The notes under the pieces: generated by a model | Told to the model about the DNA's origin: nothing | The model's input: only the letters and a program-made list of their open reading frames with translations | The model's database searches: none | Assembly (NCBI GenBank): GCA_030410095.1 | Contig: JAUFRC010000002.1 | Span: forward strand, 18,501-82,500 | From: Paracoccus cavernae | GTDB lineage: Bacteria; Pseudomonadota; Alphaproteobacteria; Rhodobacterales; Rhodobacteraceae | DNA length: 64,000 nucleotides | Direction: 5' to 3' | Translations under genes and position numbers: made by a program | In this document: positions 1-9,099 of the stretch, one piece after another | Position numbering within the stretch: position 1 is the stretch's first letter | Layout: each line of letters begins with the position of its first letter

Positions 1-197
1 GGGAGCCCTTCATCATCGCGCGGGCGGGCAAGCCTTTGGTCAAAGTCACCATGCTCGAGGGCGAAACCCCGCGCCGCATGGGCTTTCTCGCGGGCCAATA
101 CAGCATTCCCGACGACTTCGACAGCATGGCCGCCGACGAGATCCGCGGCCTTTTCGAAGGCGATGCCGATGCAGGGCCGGATCAGACCGCGCAATGA
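1..197 (+). CDS. Phd/YefM-type antitoxin, C-terminal part (5' end outside window)
   Basis: The frame starting at base 3 reads EPFIIARAGKPLVKV, then RRMGFLAGQYSIPDDFD, and stops at 195-197. This is the usual C-terminal half of prevent-host-death family antitoxins, which bind their own promoter and neutralise a PIN toxin. The start lies before the window. The stop overlaps the next start in an ATGA motif, the classical translational coupling of antitoxin and toxin. The family call rests on remembered motifs. Confidence 0.75.
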   Translation, partial: EPFIIARAGKPLVKVTMLEGETPRRMGFLAGQYSIPDDFDSMAADEIRGLFEGDADAGPDQTAQ

Positions 198-580
198 ATC
201 TGCTGATCGACACCCATCTGCTGCTCTGGTCGGCTTTCGCGCCCGCCAAAGTACCGGCCCGCGCCGCGGAGCTGATGCTCGATCCGGCGCATCAGCTGTG
301 GTTCAGCGCCGCCTCGATCTGGGAGGTCGCCATCAAGCGCGGCCTCGACCGGCCCGACTTCCGCGTCGAGCCGGGGGTTCTGCGCGCGGGGCTTTTGGCC
401 AATGACTACTCCGAACTCTCGGTCGACGGGCGTCACTGCCTCGCGCTGACCAGCCTGCCCGCGATCCATGCCGATCCCTTCGACCGCATGCTGATCGCGC
501 AGGCGATTTCGGAAGGCATGGTGCTTTTGACCGCCGATGCGCGGATCGGGCAATATTCCGGCCCGATCGAAAAGGTCTGA
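194..580 (+). CDS. VapC-family PIN-domain toxin (ribonuclease)
   Basis: A 128-residue PIN-domain protein, full length for VapC toxins, which are Mg2+-dependent RNases. The acidic active-site residues are visible: D6 in LLIDTHLLLW, E44 in SIWEVAIKRG, D94 and D97 in HADPFDRML, and D115 in LLTADARI. Its ATG overlaps the stop of the antitoxin by four bases, so the two form one operon. No frameshift is seen, so the toxin should be active. Confidence 0.88.
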   Translation: MNLLIDTHLLLWSAFAPAKVPARAAELMLDPAHQLWFSAASIWEVAIKRGLDRPDFRVEPGVLRAGLLANDYSELSVDGRHCLALTSLPAIHADPFDRMLIAQAISEGMVLLTADARIGQYSGPIEKV

Positions 581-652
581 CCACCTCCACCCACGAAGAC
601 GCCGCGCGGAAGCAAAACCGCGCGGCGTAAATTCTGCTACCCGACAGCCCGA

Positions 653-1741
653 TCAGTAACGGCCGAGCCAATGGCCATAGGGCGGCGGAAGGACGCTCGA
701 CAGCTCCTCGATCTTGAGCGTACGCGCCGCCTCATAGGCCCAATGGGGATTGGCGAGATGAGCCTTTCCGACCAGAACCACATCCAGCTCGCCTTTGGCG
801 ACCGCCGCTTCGGCAACGTTAGGCTCGCCGAAATTCCAGGCGCTTGCGACCGGAATGCCGGCCTCGGTACGGATGCGCCGCGCGATCGGACCCATAAAGC
901 CCATCGACCACGGGATCGTATTCTCGGGCGTCGAGAAGCCGATGCTCGTATCCAACAGATCCATGCCGTCGGCCTTGAGATTTCGCGCCAGAGCCACGGA
1001 TTCGGCGAGATCCTCGTCGACCCTTCCGTTGAATTCGGTCACGCCGAAACGCACCGTCAGCGGATATTCCTCGGGCCAGACCGCGCGCACGGCGGCGAAA
1101 GTCTCGCGCAGGAAGCGGCTGCGGTTCTCGAAACTGCCGCCATAGGAATCCGTGCGCTGGTTGGCCTCTTTCGAGAAGAAGGTCTGCGCGAGATAGCCGT
1201 GGGCGAAATGCAGCTCGAGCCATTCGAAACCGGCAGCGCGGGCGCGTTTGGCGGCGGCAACGAAATCGTCGCGGACGCGGGTGATATCGGCAAGCGTCAT
1301 TTCGCGCGGGACCTTGCTCAGCTGTCCGCCGAACGGAATGGCCGAAGGGGCGATGGTCTCCCAACCGCGCGGATCCTCTGTCGGAATATGGTCGTCGCCT
1401 TCCCACGGGTTGTTGGCGCTCGCCTTGCGGCCGGCATGCCCGATCTGGATCCCCGGAACCGCGCCGAAGGATTTGATCGCGCGCACGATCGGGGCGAAGG
1501 CCTCGGCATGGGCATCGCTCCAGATGCCGGTGCAATCGGGGGTGATGCGGCCCTCTGGCGACACGCCGGTTGCCTCGATCACAACCAGCCCCGCACCACC
1601 GCGCGCTTGCGCGGCATAGTTGAACAAATGCCAATCATTGGCGATGCCGTCACGCGCCGAATATTGGCACATCGGTGCGACGCCGATGCGGTTGCGGAGG
1701 GTAACGCCCTTGAGCTGAAAGGGCTGAAAAAGTGCTGACAT
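653..1741 (-). CDS. NADH:flavin oxidoreductase, Old Yellow Enzyme family (YqjM-like)
   Basis: FMN-binding TIM-barrel ene-reductase of about 362 residues, reducing activated C=C bonds of enals or enones with NAD(P)H. It carries the YqjM-subclass signatures: GVAPMCQYSARDG near the N-terminus (Cys near the flavin), IQIGHAGRKAS, LHFAHGYLAQTFFS with the paired His, and RTDSYGGS. An in-frame ATG 57 bases upstream exists, but I chose the start at MSALFQPFQLKG because the family begins there and AGGA sits about 8 bases upstream. Intact frame. Physiological substrate unknown. Confidence 0.9.
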   Translation of the reverse strand: MSALFQPFQLKGVTLRNRIGVAPMCQYSARDGIANDWHLFNYAAQARGGAGLVVIEATGVSPEGRITPDCTGIWSDAHAEAFAPIVRAIKSFGAVPGIQIGHAGRKASANNPWEGDDHIPTEDPRGWETIAPSAIPFGGQLSKVPREMTLADITRVRDDFVAAAKRARAAGFEWLELHFAHGYLAQTFFSKEANQRTDSYGGSFENRSRFLRETFAAVRAVWPEEYPLTVRFGVTEFNGRVDEDLAESVALARNLKADGMDLLDTSIGFSTPENTIPWSMGFMGPIARRIRTEAGIPVASAWNFGEPNVAEAAVAKGELDVVLVGKAHLANPHWAYEAARTLKIEELSSVLPPPYGHWLGRY

Positions 1742-1874
1742 TCTGCGTTCCTGGGTCGGGGCGGATAGGGACGTCCCGAAAAACAGGACAGAATGCATTC
1801 AACCAATTTGTCTTCGTTCAGGTTCCGGCAGAAAGCTGCACTGCGGCATTGCGTAGCGTCACTTTTGTCGGCGG

Positions 1875-2837
1875 TCAGGAACGGCTCGGAAGGCGGAGCA
1901 CACAGCGGAAGCCGACATGGCTGGTCGAGGTATCGACCGGCTCAGGATGACGCGCGGCGGGGCGGTAGCGCCGGCAGTAATTCGGCGCGCACAGATGCGA
2001 GCCGCCCTTGAGAACCTTGCGCGCGATCGGGGACCCGGGCTGGGCGAAATCATGGCTGCCTACGGCCGAGAGCTGGCGGGGATTTTGCGGGATGCAGCAG
2101 GCTTTGGCCGCATCGGCAGCGTGGCGGCCGGTCCAGAAATCCGAGGTCCATTCCCAGACATTGCCGATCATGTCGTAAAGCCCGTAGCCATTGGGCGGAA
2201 AGGCCCCGACCGGCGAGGTCAGCGGCCAGCCGTCGCTCTCGAGGTTCTCGTGCGGAAACCGGCCCTGCCAAAGATTGGCCAAGTGACGACCCTCGGGCAT
2301 CAGCTCGTCGCCCCAGGCATAGTCGCGATCCTCCAGACCGCCACGCGCCGCGAATTCCCATTCGGCTTCGCTCGGCAGATCCTTGCCCGCCCAATGCGCA
2401 TAGGCGAGCGCGTCGTCATAGGAGACATGGGTGACCGGATGATCGGCGAGCCCGTCGAGGCTGCTTTGCGGGCCGCGCGGATGGCGCCAATCGGCCCCGA
2501 AGCTGAAGCTCCACCACAAATCCCAGCGCGACAGGGGCACAGGATGGGGAGGCTGCGTGAAAACCAGCGAGCCCGCGCGCAGCATCTCGGGCAGGGCGCC
2601 GGGATAGTCCTTGGCATCGGGTGCGATCTCGGCCGTGGTGACATGGCCGGTCGCCGCGACGAATTGCGCGAATTGTGCATTGGTGACGGGGTTGATGTCG
2701 ATCGCGAAGGGGCTGACGAAGACCGAATGGCACGGCGCTTCCTCGGGATAGAACCGGTCCGATCCCATGCGGAACAGGCCTCCCGCGAGCGCGACCATCC
2801 CGTCGGGAGCAATCTGGGCGGATTCCGGCGTGGTCAT
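1875..2837 (-). CDS. Formylglycine-generating enzyme family protein (SUMF1/FGE)
   Basis: About 320 residues with the FGE-sulfatase fold signatures: GLFRMGSDRFYPEEAP, PVTNAQFAQFV, HPVTHVSYDDALAYAHW, LPSEAEWEFAARGG, GNVWEWTSDFW and, near the end, SHLCAPNYCRRYRPAAR. The two cysteines of that last motif (about residues 283 and 288) match the copper-binding active-site pair of true FGEs, which oxidise Cys to formylglycine in sulfatases. A matching CxPSR sulfatase lies at 7540-9039. The start at MTTPES is preferred, although a GTG start 66 bases upstream is possible. Frame intact. Confidence 0.9.
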   Translation of the reverse strand: MTTPESAQIAPDGMVALAGGLFRMGSDRFYPEEAPCHSVFVSPFAIDINPVTNAQFAQFVAATGHVTTAEIAPDAKDYPGALPEMLRAGSLVFTQPPHPVPLSRWDLWWSFSFGADWRHPRGPQSSLDGLADHPVTHVSYDDALAYAHWAGKDLPSEAEWEFAARGGLEDRDYAWGDELMPEGRHLANLWQGRFPHENLESDGWPLTSPVGAFPPNGYGLYDMIGNVWEWTSDFWTGRHAADAAKACCIPQNPRQLSAVGSHDFAQPGSPIARKVLKGGSHLCAPNYCRRYRPAARHPEPVDTSTSHVGFRCVLRLPSRS

Positions 2838-3195
2838 GGCTGCTCGTTCTTTATCTTCCGGTTTGTCGTGATCCTCTTTTGGCCACAACCGCGGTTCGGG
2901 CACAAGCTTTGCGGGGCGGATCAGATCGTATGATAACCGGAGTTATGTAATATACCATCATCCCGCATGGGTGCCGGTTCGGCGACGGCCCCGGTCACGG
3001 CCAGTTGCGCTACTATCGCTTAATCTGCGCGCGGTTTTTCGCGAGATCCAGGATCTTCCGCCCCGCAGCAATCCGCCAGAGGTTCGCAAATATCGAACGC
3101 TACGTTCTTGACGGGACCTCTTTGCCGTTGATGCATCGAACACTAAATTCACGGCAACCAATAGCAAGTCCGCTTCTTGCGGCAGGAGGAATTCC
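2838..3195. other. Gene-free interval between divergent genes
   Basis: This interval separates the divergently transcribed formylglycine enzyme and LLM genes and must hold both promoters. I see no convincing reading frame in it. A strong Shine-Dalgarno (GGAGGAAT) sits at its right end, directly before the ATG at 3196. Confidence 0.5.
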
Positions 3196-4245
3196 ATGAG
3201 GGCATTCGGCTTTCTGAGCTTCGGCCATTATATGAACGCACGCGGCTCGCAAACGCGCAACGCCAGCGAAATGCTGAAACAGGCGGTCGAAATCGGCGTC
3301 GGCGCCGACGAGCTTGGCGTGAACGGCGCCTATTTCCGCGTGCATCACTTCGCCAAGCAGCAAACCTCTCCGATGCCGCTTCTGGCGACGATTGCGGCCA
3401 AGACCAAGAATATCGAGGTCGGCACCGGCGTGATCGACATGCGCTATGAAAACCCGCTCTATCTCGCGGAAGAAGCTGCCTCGCTGGATATTCTGGCCGA
3501 CGGCCGCATCGCGCTCGGCATCAGCCGCGGCTCGCCCGAGACGGTTATTCGCGGCTATGAGGCTTTCGGCTATACTGGCTCGATCGACGAGCGTGGTGCG
3601 GATATCGCGCGCGAAAAGTTCGACCTGTTCCTGCGCGCCATCGACGGCGACCGTCTGGCCAAGGGTGACCGCCAGATGGCGGGCGGCCAGCCGCAGGCGA
3701 TCGAGCCGCGTACCGATACGCTGCGCGACCGCATCTGGTGGGGTTCGGCCACGCGCGATACCGCCGAATGGACCGGTCGTCAGGGGCTGAACATGATGTC
3801 CTCGACGCTGCTGACCGAAGACGGAGGCATGCCCTTCGACGAGCTGCAGGCCGAACAAATCGTGCGCTTCCGCGACGCCTATCGCAAAGCCGGCCACAAA
3901 GGCTCGCCGCGCGTTTCGGTCAGCCGCAGCGTCTTCCCGATCATGAACGATCAGGACCGCGCCTATTTCGGCGGCGCGGCAGAGCGTCATGACGGCGTGG
4001 GCATGATCGACGGCTTCCGTTCGACCTTCGGGCGCACCTATGCGGCCGAGCCGGACAAGCTGATCGAGCAGCTGAAAGCCGACAAGGCGATCGGTCTGGC
4101 GGATACGTTGATGCTGACGATTCCGAACCAGCTTGGTCCGGAATACAACCTGCACATTCTGGAATCCTTCGCCAAACATGTCGCTCCGGCGCTTGGCTGG
4201 AAACCGAACACGGAAGGCCCCGTGCAGGGCGACCAGATCGGGTGA
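3196..4245 (+). CDS. LLM-class flavin-dependent oxidoreductase (luciferase-like monooxygenase)
   Basis: A 349-residue bacterial-luciferase-like TIM-barrel protein that uses reduced FMN (or F420 in some relatives) to oxygenate small substrates. Visible family features are MRAFGFLSFGHY at the N-terminus, VGTGVIDMRYENPLYLAEEAASLDIL and ALGISRGSPE. GGAGGAATTCC precedes the ATG with ideal spacing. The frame is uninterrupted and the gene ends before a strong terminator hairpin. It stands alone on the plus strand, convergent with the GMC oxidoreductase gene. Substrate unknown. Confidence 0.88.
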   Translation: MRAFGFLSFGHYMNARGSQTRNASEMLKQAVEIGVGADELGVNGAYFRVHHFAKQQTSPMPLLATIAAKTKNIEVGTGVIDMRYENPLYLAEEAASLDILADGRIALGISRGSPETVIRGYEAFGYTGSIDERGADIAREKFDLFLRAIDGDRLAKGDRQMAGGQPQAIEPRTDTLRDRIWWGSATRDTAEWTGRQGLNMMSSTLLTEDGGMPFDELQAEQIVRFRDAYRKAGHKGSPRVSVSRSVFPIMNDQDRAYFGGAAERHDGVGMIDGFRSTFGRTYAAEPDKLIEQLKADKAIGLADTLMLTIPNQLGPEYNLHILESFAKHVAPALGWKPNTEGPVQGDQIG

Positions 4246-4262
4246 CCGGCAAGCAGTCACGC

Positions 4263-4298
4263 AAAAGGGCGGGTCGTCGGACCCGCCCTTTTCTTTGT
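4263..4298 (+). terminator. Rho-independent terminator of the LLM gene
   Basis: A perfect 13-bp inverted repeat, AAAAGGGCGGGTC / GACCCGCCCTTTT, with a 4-base loop GTCG, followed by CTTTG. It lies 18 bases after the LLM stop codon. The A-run on the left arm lets it also act for the convergent GMC gene on the minus strand. Confidence 0.9.
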
Positions 4299-4325
4299 CC
4301 CAGGCCTTTGCCCAAGCCCGATCCC

Positions 4326-5905
4326 TCAGATCGTGCCTTTTTCCATTTCGGCGGCGATGAACTCGGCCTGACGGATCGCCAGCGCGACGATGGTCAGGGT
4401 CGGTTCTCGGCGGCCGATGTGGTGAAGACCGAACCGTCCGAGACGAAAAGGTTCGCGACATCATGGGATTGCCCCCATTTGTTCACCACCCCGTCACGCG
4501 GATTTTCCGACATGCGGTTCGTCCCGAGGTTATGGGTCGAGGGATAGGGCGGCGTCGGCAGAACGCGGGTCGCCCCTGCCGCGCGATAGATCTTTTCTCC
4601 CGTCCGGTAGGCGTGATCGCGCATCGCTCGGTCATTGGGGTGATCGTCGTAATGCACGTTCGGGACCGGCAGGCCGAACTGGTCCTTGGCCTCGTGGTTC
4701 AGTGTGACGCGGTTGGTTTCCTGCGGCAGATCCTCTCCCACGATCCACATGCCGGCCATATTCTCGTAGCTGTCGAGCGCCGAGGTGAACTCGCGCCCCC
4801 AACCGCCCGGATCCATGAACGCCGCCATGAAGGGGATGCCGAGCGACAGGGTTTCCAGCTCGTAGCCGCCGACAAAGCCGCGATCGGGGCCGTGATGGGC
4901 CTCGTCTTGCACGATCCCCGCCATGGTCGTGCCGCGCCACATATGTACGGGCTTTTCGAAGATCGCATAGACCGAGCCGGTGGTATGGCGCATATAGTTG
5001 CGCCCGACCTGCCCCGAGCTGTTGGCCAGCCCGTCGGGAAAGCGCTCCGAGGCCGAGGCCAGCAGCAGCCGCGGGCTTTCGATCGCATTGCCCGCAACCG
5101 AGACGATCCGCGCCTGCTGGAACTGTTCGGCGCCGTCCTTGTCGATATAGCGCACGCCGGTCACTTTGCCGGTCTCGTCATGCTCGATTCTGGTGGCATG
5201 GCAATGGTCGCGCACCTCGAGATTGCCGGTGGCTTCGCCGCGCGGAATATCGGTATAGGCCGCCGACCATTTCGCGCCCCATTTGCAGCCCTGAAAGCAG
5301 AAACCCGTCTGCTGACAGGCCATGCGGTCGTCGTTCTCGACCGAATTGATCGCCATATGGCCGGTCGAAACCTTGGTATAGCCGGCCGCCTTCGCGCCCT
5401 TTTCCAGAACCAGATAGTTCGTGTTTCCCGGCAGGCCAGGCAGGTCGTTGGTTCGGGTCACGCCCAGCTTTTTCTCGGCACGGTCGTAATAGGGTTCCAT
5501 CTCGGCCAGCGTGATCGGCCAATCAAGAAGGTTCGCGCCGTCGACGGGACCATAGGTGCTCAGCGCCTTGAACTCGTGCTCCTGAAAGCGCAGGGACGCG
5601 CCCGCCCAATGGATCGAGGTTCCGCCGACCGCCTTGACGATCCATGCCGGAAGGTTAGCGAAATCGCGCGCCACCCGCCAATCGCCCGAGGTGGTGCGCA
5701 TGTCGCCCCAGCTCAGCTGCGCGAAACTGTCCCATTCGTCGTTGATGTAGTCGTCGGGCAGATAGCGCCCGCCCGCCTCGAGAGCGACGACCTTGACGCC
5801 CTTTTGTGCCAGCTCGTTCGCGAGAACCCCGCCGCCCGAGCCCGTGCCCACGATCACCACGACCGATGCGTCGTCGAGGGCGAATTTTGCCACTGTATCA
5901 GCCAT
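4326..5905 (-). CDS. GMC-family oxidoreductase (FAD, gluconate/sorbitol-dehydrogenase type)
   Basis: FAD-dependent alcohol/polyol dehydrogenase of about 525 residues. The N-terminal dinucleotide fold VVIVGTGSGGGVLANELA, the motif GGTSIHWAGASLRFQ, a Cys-rich patch CQQTGFCFQGCKWGAKW and the C-terminal STHNLGTNRMSENPRDGVV fit the large subunit of gluconate-2-dehydrogenase-like complexes. The frame breaks near 4400. Restoring one C there joins AAEN to PTLTIVALAIRQAEF and moves the stop to 4326. It is followed on the same strand (upstream in transcription) by the small-subunit gene, with which it should form a periplasmic membrane-associated complex. Confidence 0.85.
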
Positions 5906-5916
5906 ATCCGCCTCCC

Positions 5917-6458
5917 TTACAGCCAGTCGATGTCGTTGAAGCCACGGTTGATGTAGCCGCCCTGCGAATAGCTTTCGCCCTCGTAACCAAAGAGCGGCCA
6001 GATCTCTTTCTGGTTATAAAGCCCCGTCACAAGACCCGCGCGCACCCGCTGGAAGAACGGCGAATGCTCGATCATGCGCAGCATGACAACGCGGTCTTTC
6101 TCCCATCCGGCGGCCAGATAGCTGTCGAAACCCTGCGACTTCGCCACGACATCAAGCGCCGAGACCCCTCTTCGATCAGCGCGGCCTGTTCGGGGTCGTC
6201 ATAGCCCTTGACCGCGACCGCATAGAAACGGTCGGCAATGCGGTCATGGGGATAGATGTCGCGCGCCATCTGGATCAGCGTCGCCATGGTTTCGGGCTTG
6301 AGCGTGGTGGTTTCCACCGCCCATGCGGCATCCGGCGCGGCGACAAAACCGGTGCCCACGACGCAAAGCGCGCCCGCAGCGATTGCGCGCGACAAAAGGC
6401 CCCGCCGTGTCAACCCCCTGACCTTGTGGTCAGCGGGCGCGATGATTGTTTCGTTCAT
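5917..6458 (-). CDS. Gluconate 2-dehydrogenase subunit 3-like protein, Tat-exported (one frameshift)
   Basis: Small gamma-type subunit that accompanies GMC dehydrogenases. The N-terminus has a twin-arginine signal, LTRRGLLSRAIAAGALCV, so this subunit probably carries the folded flavoprotein across the membrane. The family features TMATLIQMARDIYPHD and SPFFQRVRAGLVTGLYNQ are present. A single G is missing from the run at 6165-6168: adding it joins ...AALIEEG to VSALDVVAKSQGFDSY. It lies 11 bases upstream of the GMC start, clearly one operon. Confidence 0.82.
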
Positions 6459-6521
6459 GTCGTTCCTCCCTCCTGTTGGTCGTCCCGCCTCCTCCCGACG
6501 GGGTTGCCTGCTTCGAGACGC

Positions 6522-6914
6522 TTAAAGATAGCGGCCGGCGCGCTGGAGCACTTCGATCTCGTATCCGTCCGGATCCTTGATGAAGAAAAACCGCGCGATC
6601 ACCTCGCCTGCCGGCGCGAAATCGACCAGCTTGCGCGGCGCAAGGCCCAGATCGGTCAGGCGGGCATGTTCCGCCGCGACATCCGCGACCGAGACCGCAA
6701 GATGGCCGTATCCATTGCCGAGATCATAGCTTTCCGTGCCCTTGTTCACGGTCAATTCCAGCTCGAACGTGCTTTCGTCATTGGCCAGATAGATCAGGGT
6801 GAAGCTCTCGAAATCCAGCCGCTCGACCACCTCCAAACCGAAAGCCGCCTTGTAGAAGTCAAGCGAGCGTGCCTCGTTTGCGACGCGGATCATCGAGTGA
6901 ATCATTTTGGCCAT
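6522..6914 (-). CDS. VOC-family protein, glyoxalase I-like
   Basis: 130-residue glyoxalase/bleomycin-resistance fold protein made of two beta-alpha-beta-beta-beta units. The four metal ligands of lactoylglutathione lyase are at expected places: H6 in IHSMIRV, E53 in FELELT, H71 in GYGHLAVSV and E121 in DPDGYEIEVLQ. It is cotranscribed upstream of the GMC pair. A role in detoxifying or isomerising an aldehyde product of that oxidation is plausible, but only inferred. Frame intact. Confidence 0.85.
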   Translation of the reverse strand: MAKMIHSMIRVANEARSLDFYKAAFGLEVVERLDFESFTLIYLANDESTFELELTVNKGTESYDLGNGYGHLAVSVADVAAEHARLTDLGLAPRKLVDFAPAGEVIARFFFIKDPDGYEIEVLQRAGRYL

Positions 6915-7052
6915 GGGCTGGCGTCCTTTCCGAAATCGTTTGAACCAATTTCAAAAAGTTTTCCGCTCTCGGGGTAGCATCATGCTACCACGCGGCGCTT
7001 TCGGCGCGAAATCATTCCGCGAATGGCGGCATTTCGGGAAAAGACGTTCCGG

Positions 7053-7364
7053 TCAGGCGGCGCGGGCGACCTGTCTTGCGGCCTCGCGGAAGGCCTGTGC
7101 ATTGGTGCCGCGCAGCTCGAGCTGGACCAGACAAGCGCAGCGCAGCAGCGAGGTGAAGTTGACAGGCTCGCCGTCCAGCATCAACACCTCGGATTGCAGC
7201 GTCGACAGAAAGGCGGGCGTTGCTCGCCCTTCGCCTGCGGCAATTTCGTCGAGAATGTCCCAGAACGCCTGTTCAAGCCGGATCGAGGTGCTTTGCCCGT
7301 TCAGCCGGATCTTGCGTGTGACCGGCTGGTAGCGACGACGGTCCTGACGGGAAAAACTTCGCAC
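7053..7364 (-). CDS. Ribbon-helix-helix domain protein (RHH_4-like)
   Basis: Small protein of about 103 residues read from a GTG at 7364 (VRSFSRQDRRRYQPVTRK). The segment TRKIRLNGQSTSIRLEQAFW with DILDEIAAGEG resembles the short RHH_4 family common in Rhodobacterales, which may bind DNA. The same frame stays open upstream for hundreds of bases, but that part is out-of-phase sulfatase sequence, so the GTG (preceded by GGAAAG) is the sensible start. Target unknown. Confidence 0.65.
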   Translation of the reverse strand: MRSFSRQDRRRYQPVTRKIRLNGQSTSIRLEQAFWDILDEIAAGEGRATPAFLSTLQSEVLMLDGEPVNFTSLLRCACLVQLELRGTNAQAFREAARQVARAA

Positions 7365-7539
7365 ATGGTGATCTTTCCGAGGCTGGGGTTGATCAATCCT
7401 AACAGATCCGCACGCTTTTGCTACCGGCGCGGGCCGGTTCTCCCTCGAACGGATGGGGCCGCGACCGAATGGGGAAAGCGGGGATGGCGCCCCGCTTTCC
7501 TTTTGCCCCGAGGGCGTCTCCTGCATCCTAAGGCGCGCA

Positions 7540-9039
7540 TTAACGCAAGGTCGCCTCGCCCTTGGTCTTTTCGGGGTGGCGTGCGCGCAATTTGGCTGCC
7601 GCATCGCCGCGCCCGGTTTGCTCGAGCCAGTCGAGATAGCCCGGCAATTCGCCGCGCGTGTGATAGGGCCGCCCTCGCGCAGGACGGTCATCAGCGGATC
7701 GACATCGTGATCCGATAGCGCAGCCTGCTCGGCCCACCAATCGGCCAGAAGCTTCGAGGCATGGGCGACGACATCGGCACGCGCGGGCGCGAGATCGGTG
7801 GTCTCGTGCGGGTCCTGCGTGAGGTTGAAAAGCGTCTCGGGTCCGAAATCCTTGAACCCGTCATGCCATGTGCGCAAGAACAGCCAGTCCTCGCCCTCGA
7901 GGCGGAAGCGCACGCCGCGCTGCACCGCCCATGCGCCTTGGCTCAGGACCAGAAATTCGCGGCCTCCTCGTCACCCTCGAGCAACGCCGGTTTGAAGCTG
8001 CGCCCGTCCCAGACCTCGGGAACATTGCCGCCGAGATGGTCGATCAGTGTCGCGGCCCAGTCGAAATGGTAATGCAGGCCCTGATTGACACTGCCGCGCA
8101 GATCGCCGCCCAGATCGGGTGCGCGAATGATCAAAGGCACGTTGCAGGTATATTCGTCGGCAGTCTGGTGGTCGCCCCAGACGTTCAGCTCGCCCAGATT
8201 TTCGCCGTGATCGGCCCCGATGACGATGATCGTCTTGTCGTAAAGCCCCAGTTCTTTGAGCGCTGCGACGAGATGGCCGATATAGTCGTCGGCATAGCGC
8301 ACACCCGCATCGTAACCGTCGATCCAGGTCTTTGCCGCCGCGAGATCGGGAATCGAGGCCGGTTGGCGCTCGAGATAGTTCGCATGCCAGTTATGGCCCG
8401 AAAATCCGGTCGGCTCCTGCGGGGAATGGGGCCGAAACCGTTCCAGCTTTTGCGCATCACGTCGTCGGTGATCCAACCTGCGATCGGCGCATCGGCAAAG
8501 GGATTGCCCCATTCGGAAGGCGTGCGATAGGGCGTGTGGGGGTCCCAGATGTTGACATGCAGGAAGAAGCCGCGCTCGCCGTTGCGCTTGAGCCAGTCGA
8601 TCGCCTGCGGAATGATCTCGTCGGCGGTTTCCATGCCGCCCTTGCCGCAGTTGTGGACCTCGTTGAAGCCGGCATACCAATGCCAGCAGCCATGCCTTTC
8701 GCCGAAAGACGAAAAGGTCGCGGTATAAAGCCCGAGATCACGCAGCTGCTTGAGCCAGCCTTCCTCGTAAAACGTGCCCGCCCAAGCGCGCTCGCGGCCT
8801 TCGCGGAAGGGCTCGCAGGCAAGGCCGCCGTGGTTGACGACGCCGGTGCGAAAGCCGTGACGCCCCGACCACAGCGCGGTGCGCGACGGATGACAGGGCA
8901 CGTCCGAGACATAGACGTTATCAAACCGGATGCCCTCGGCGGCGAGCTGGTCGATATTGGGCGAGGTGTCGCGGTGATAGCCGTAGCAGCCCAGATGGTC
9001 GCGGCGCAGGCTGTCGATGTCGATGTAAAGAACGTTCAT
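7540..9039 (-). CDS. Type I sulfatase, alkaline-phosphatase superfamily (three frameshifts)
   Basis: About 500 residues when repaired. The N-terminus MNVLYIDIDSLRRDHLGCYG supplies metal-binding D7 and D9. C49-H50-P51-S52-R53 is the canonical CxPSR site whose Cys is converted to formylglycine. VIGADHGENLGE supplies later metal ligands. It hydrolyses an organic sulfate ester. Single-base losses at about 8428-8431 (G run), 7947-7952 and 7666-7671 (C/G run) split it into four frames that join cleanly, ending ARHPEKTKGEATLR. No signal peptide is visible, so it is probably cytoplasmic, acting on imported sulfate esters. Its maturase candidate is at 1875-2837. Confidence 0.85.
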
Positions 9040-9066
9040 GTCGCTATCCGTCGGTATCAGAAAGGA

Positions 9067-9090
9067 CGGCCGCGCAGGAAAGCGCGGCCG
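9067..9090 (-). terminator. Intercistronic GC hairpin after the binding-protein gene
   Basis: Perfect 9-bp arms CGGCCGCGC / GCGCGGCCG with loop AGGAAA and no T-run. It lies between the stop of the substrate-binding protein (9100) and the start of the sulfatase (9039), both on the minus strand. Such hairpins commonly stabilise the upstream mRNA or partly terminate transcription, so that the binding protein is made in excess. That role is inferred. Confidence 0.5.
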
Positions 9091-9099
9091 CTCCGTGGA

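Noticed and set aside
671..1738. Long plus-strand frame of about 355 residues
   Set aside because: It lies antisense over the OYE gene, has no recognisable domain and an His/Gly/Ala-rich composition typical of antisense frames in GC-rich DNA.
4463..5956. Long plus-strand frame of about 497 residues
   Set aside because: Complete antisense shadow of the GMC oxidoreductase gene, whose motifs are unambiguous.
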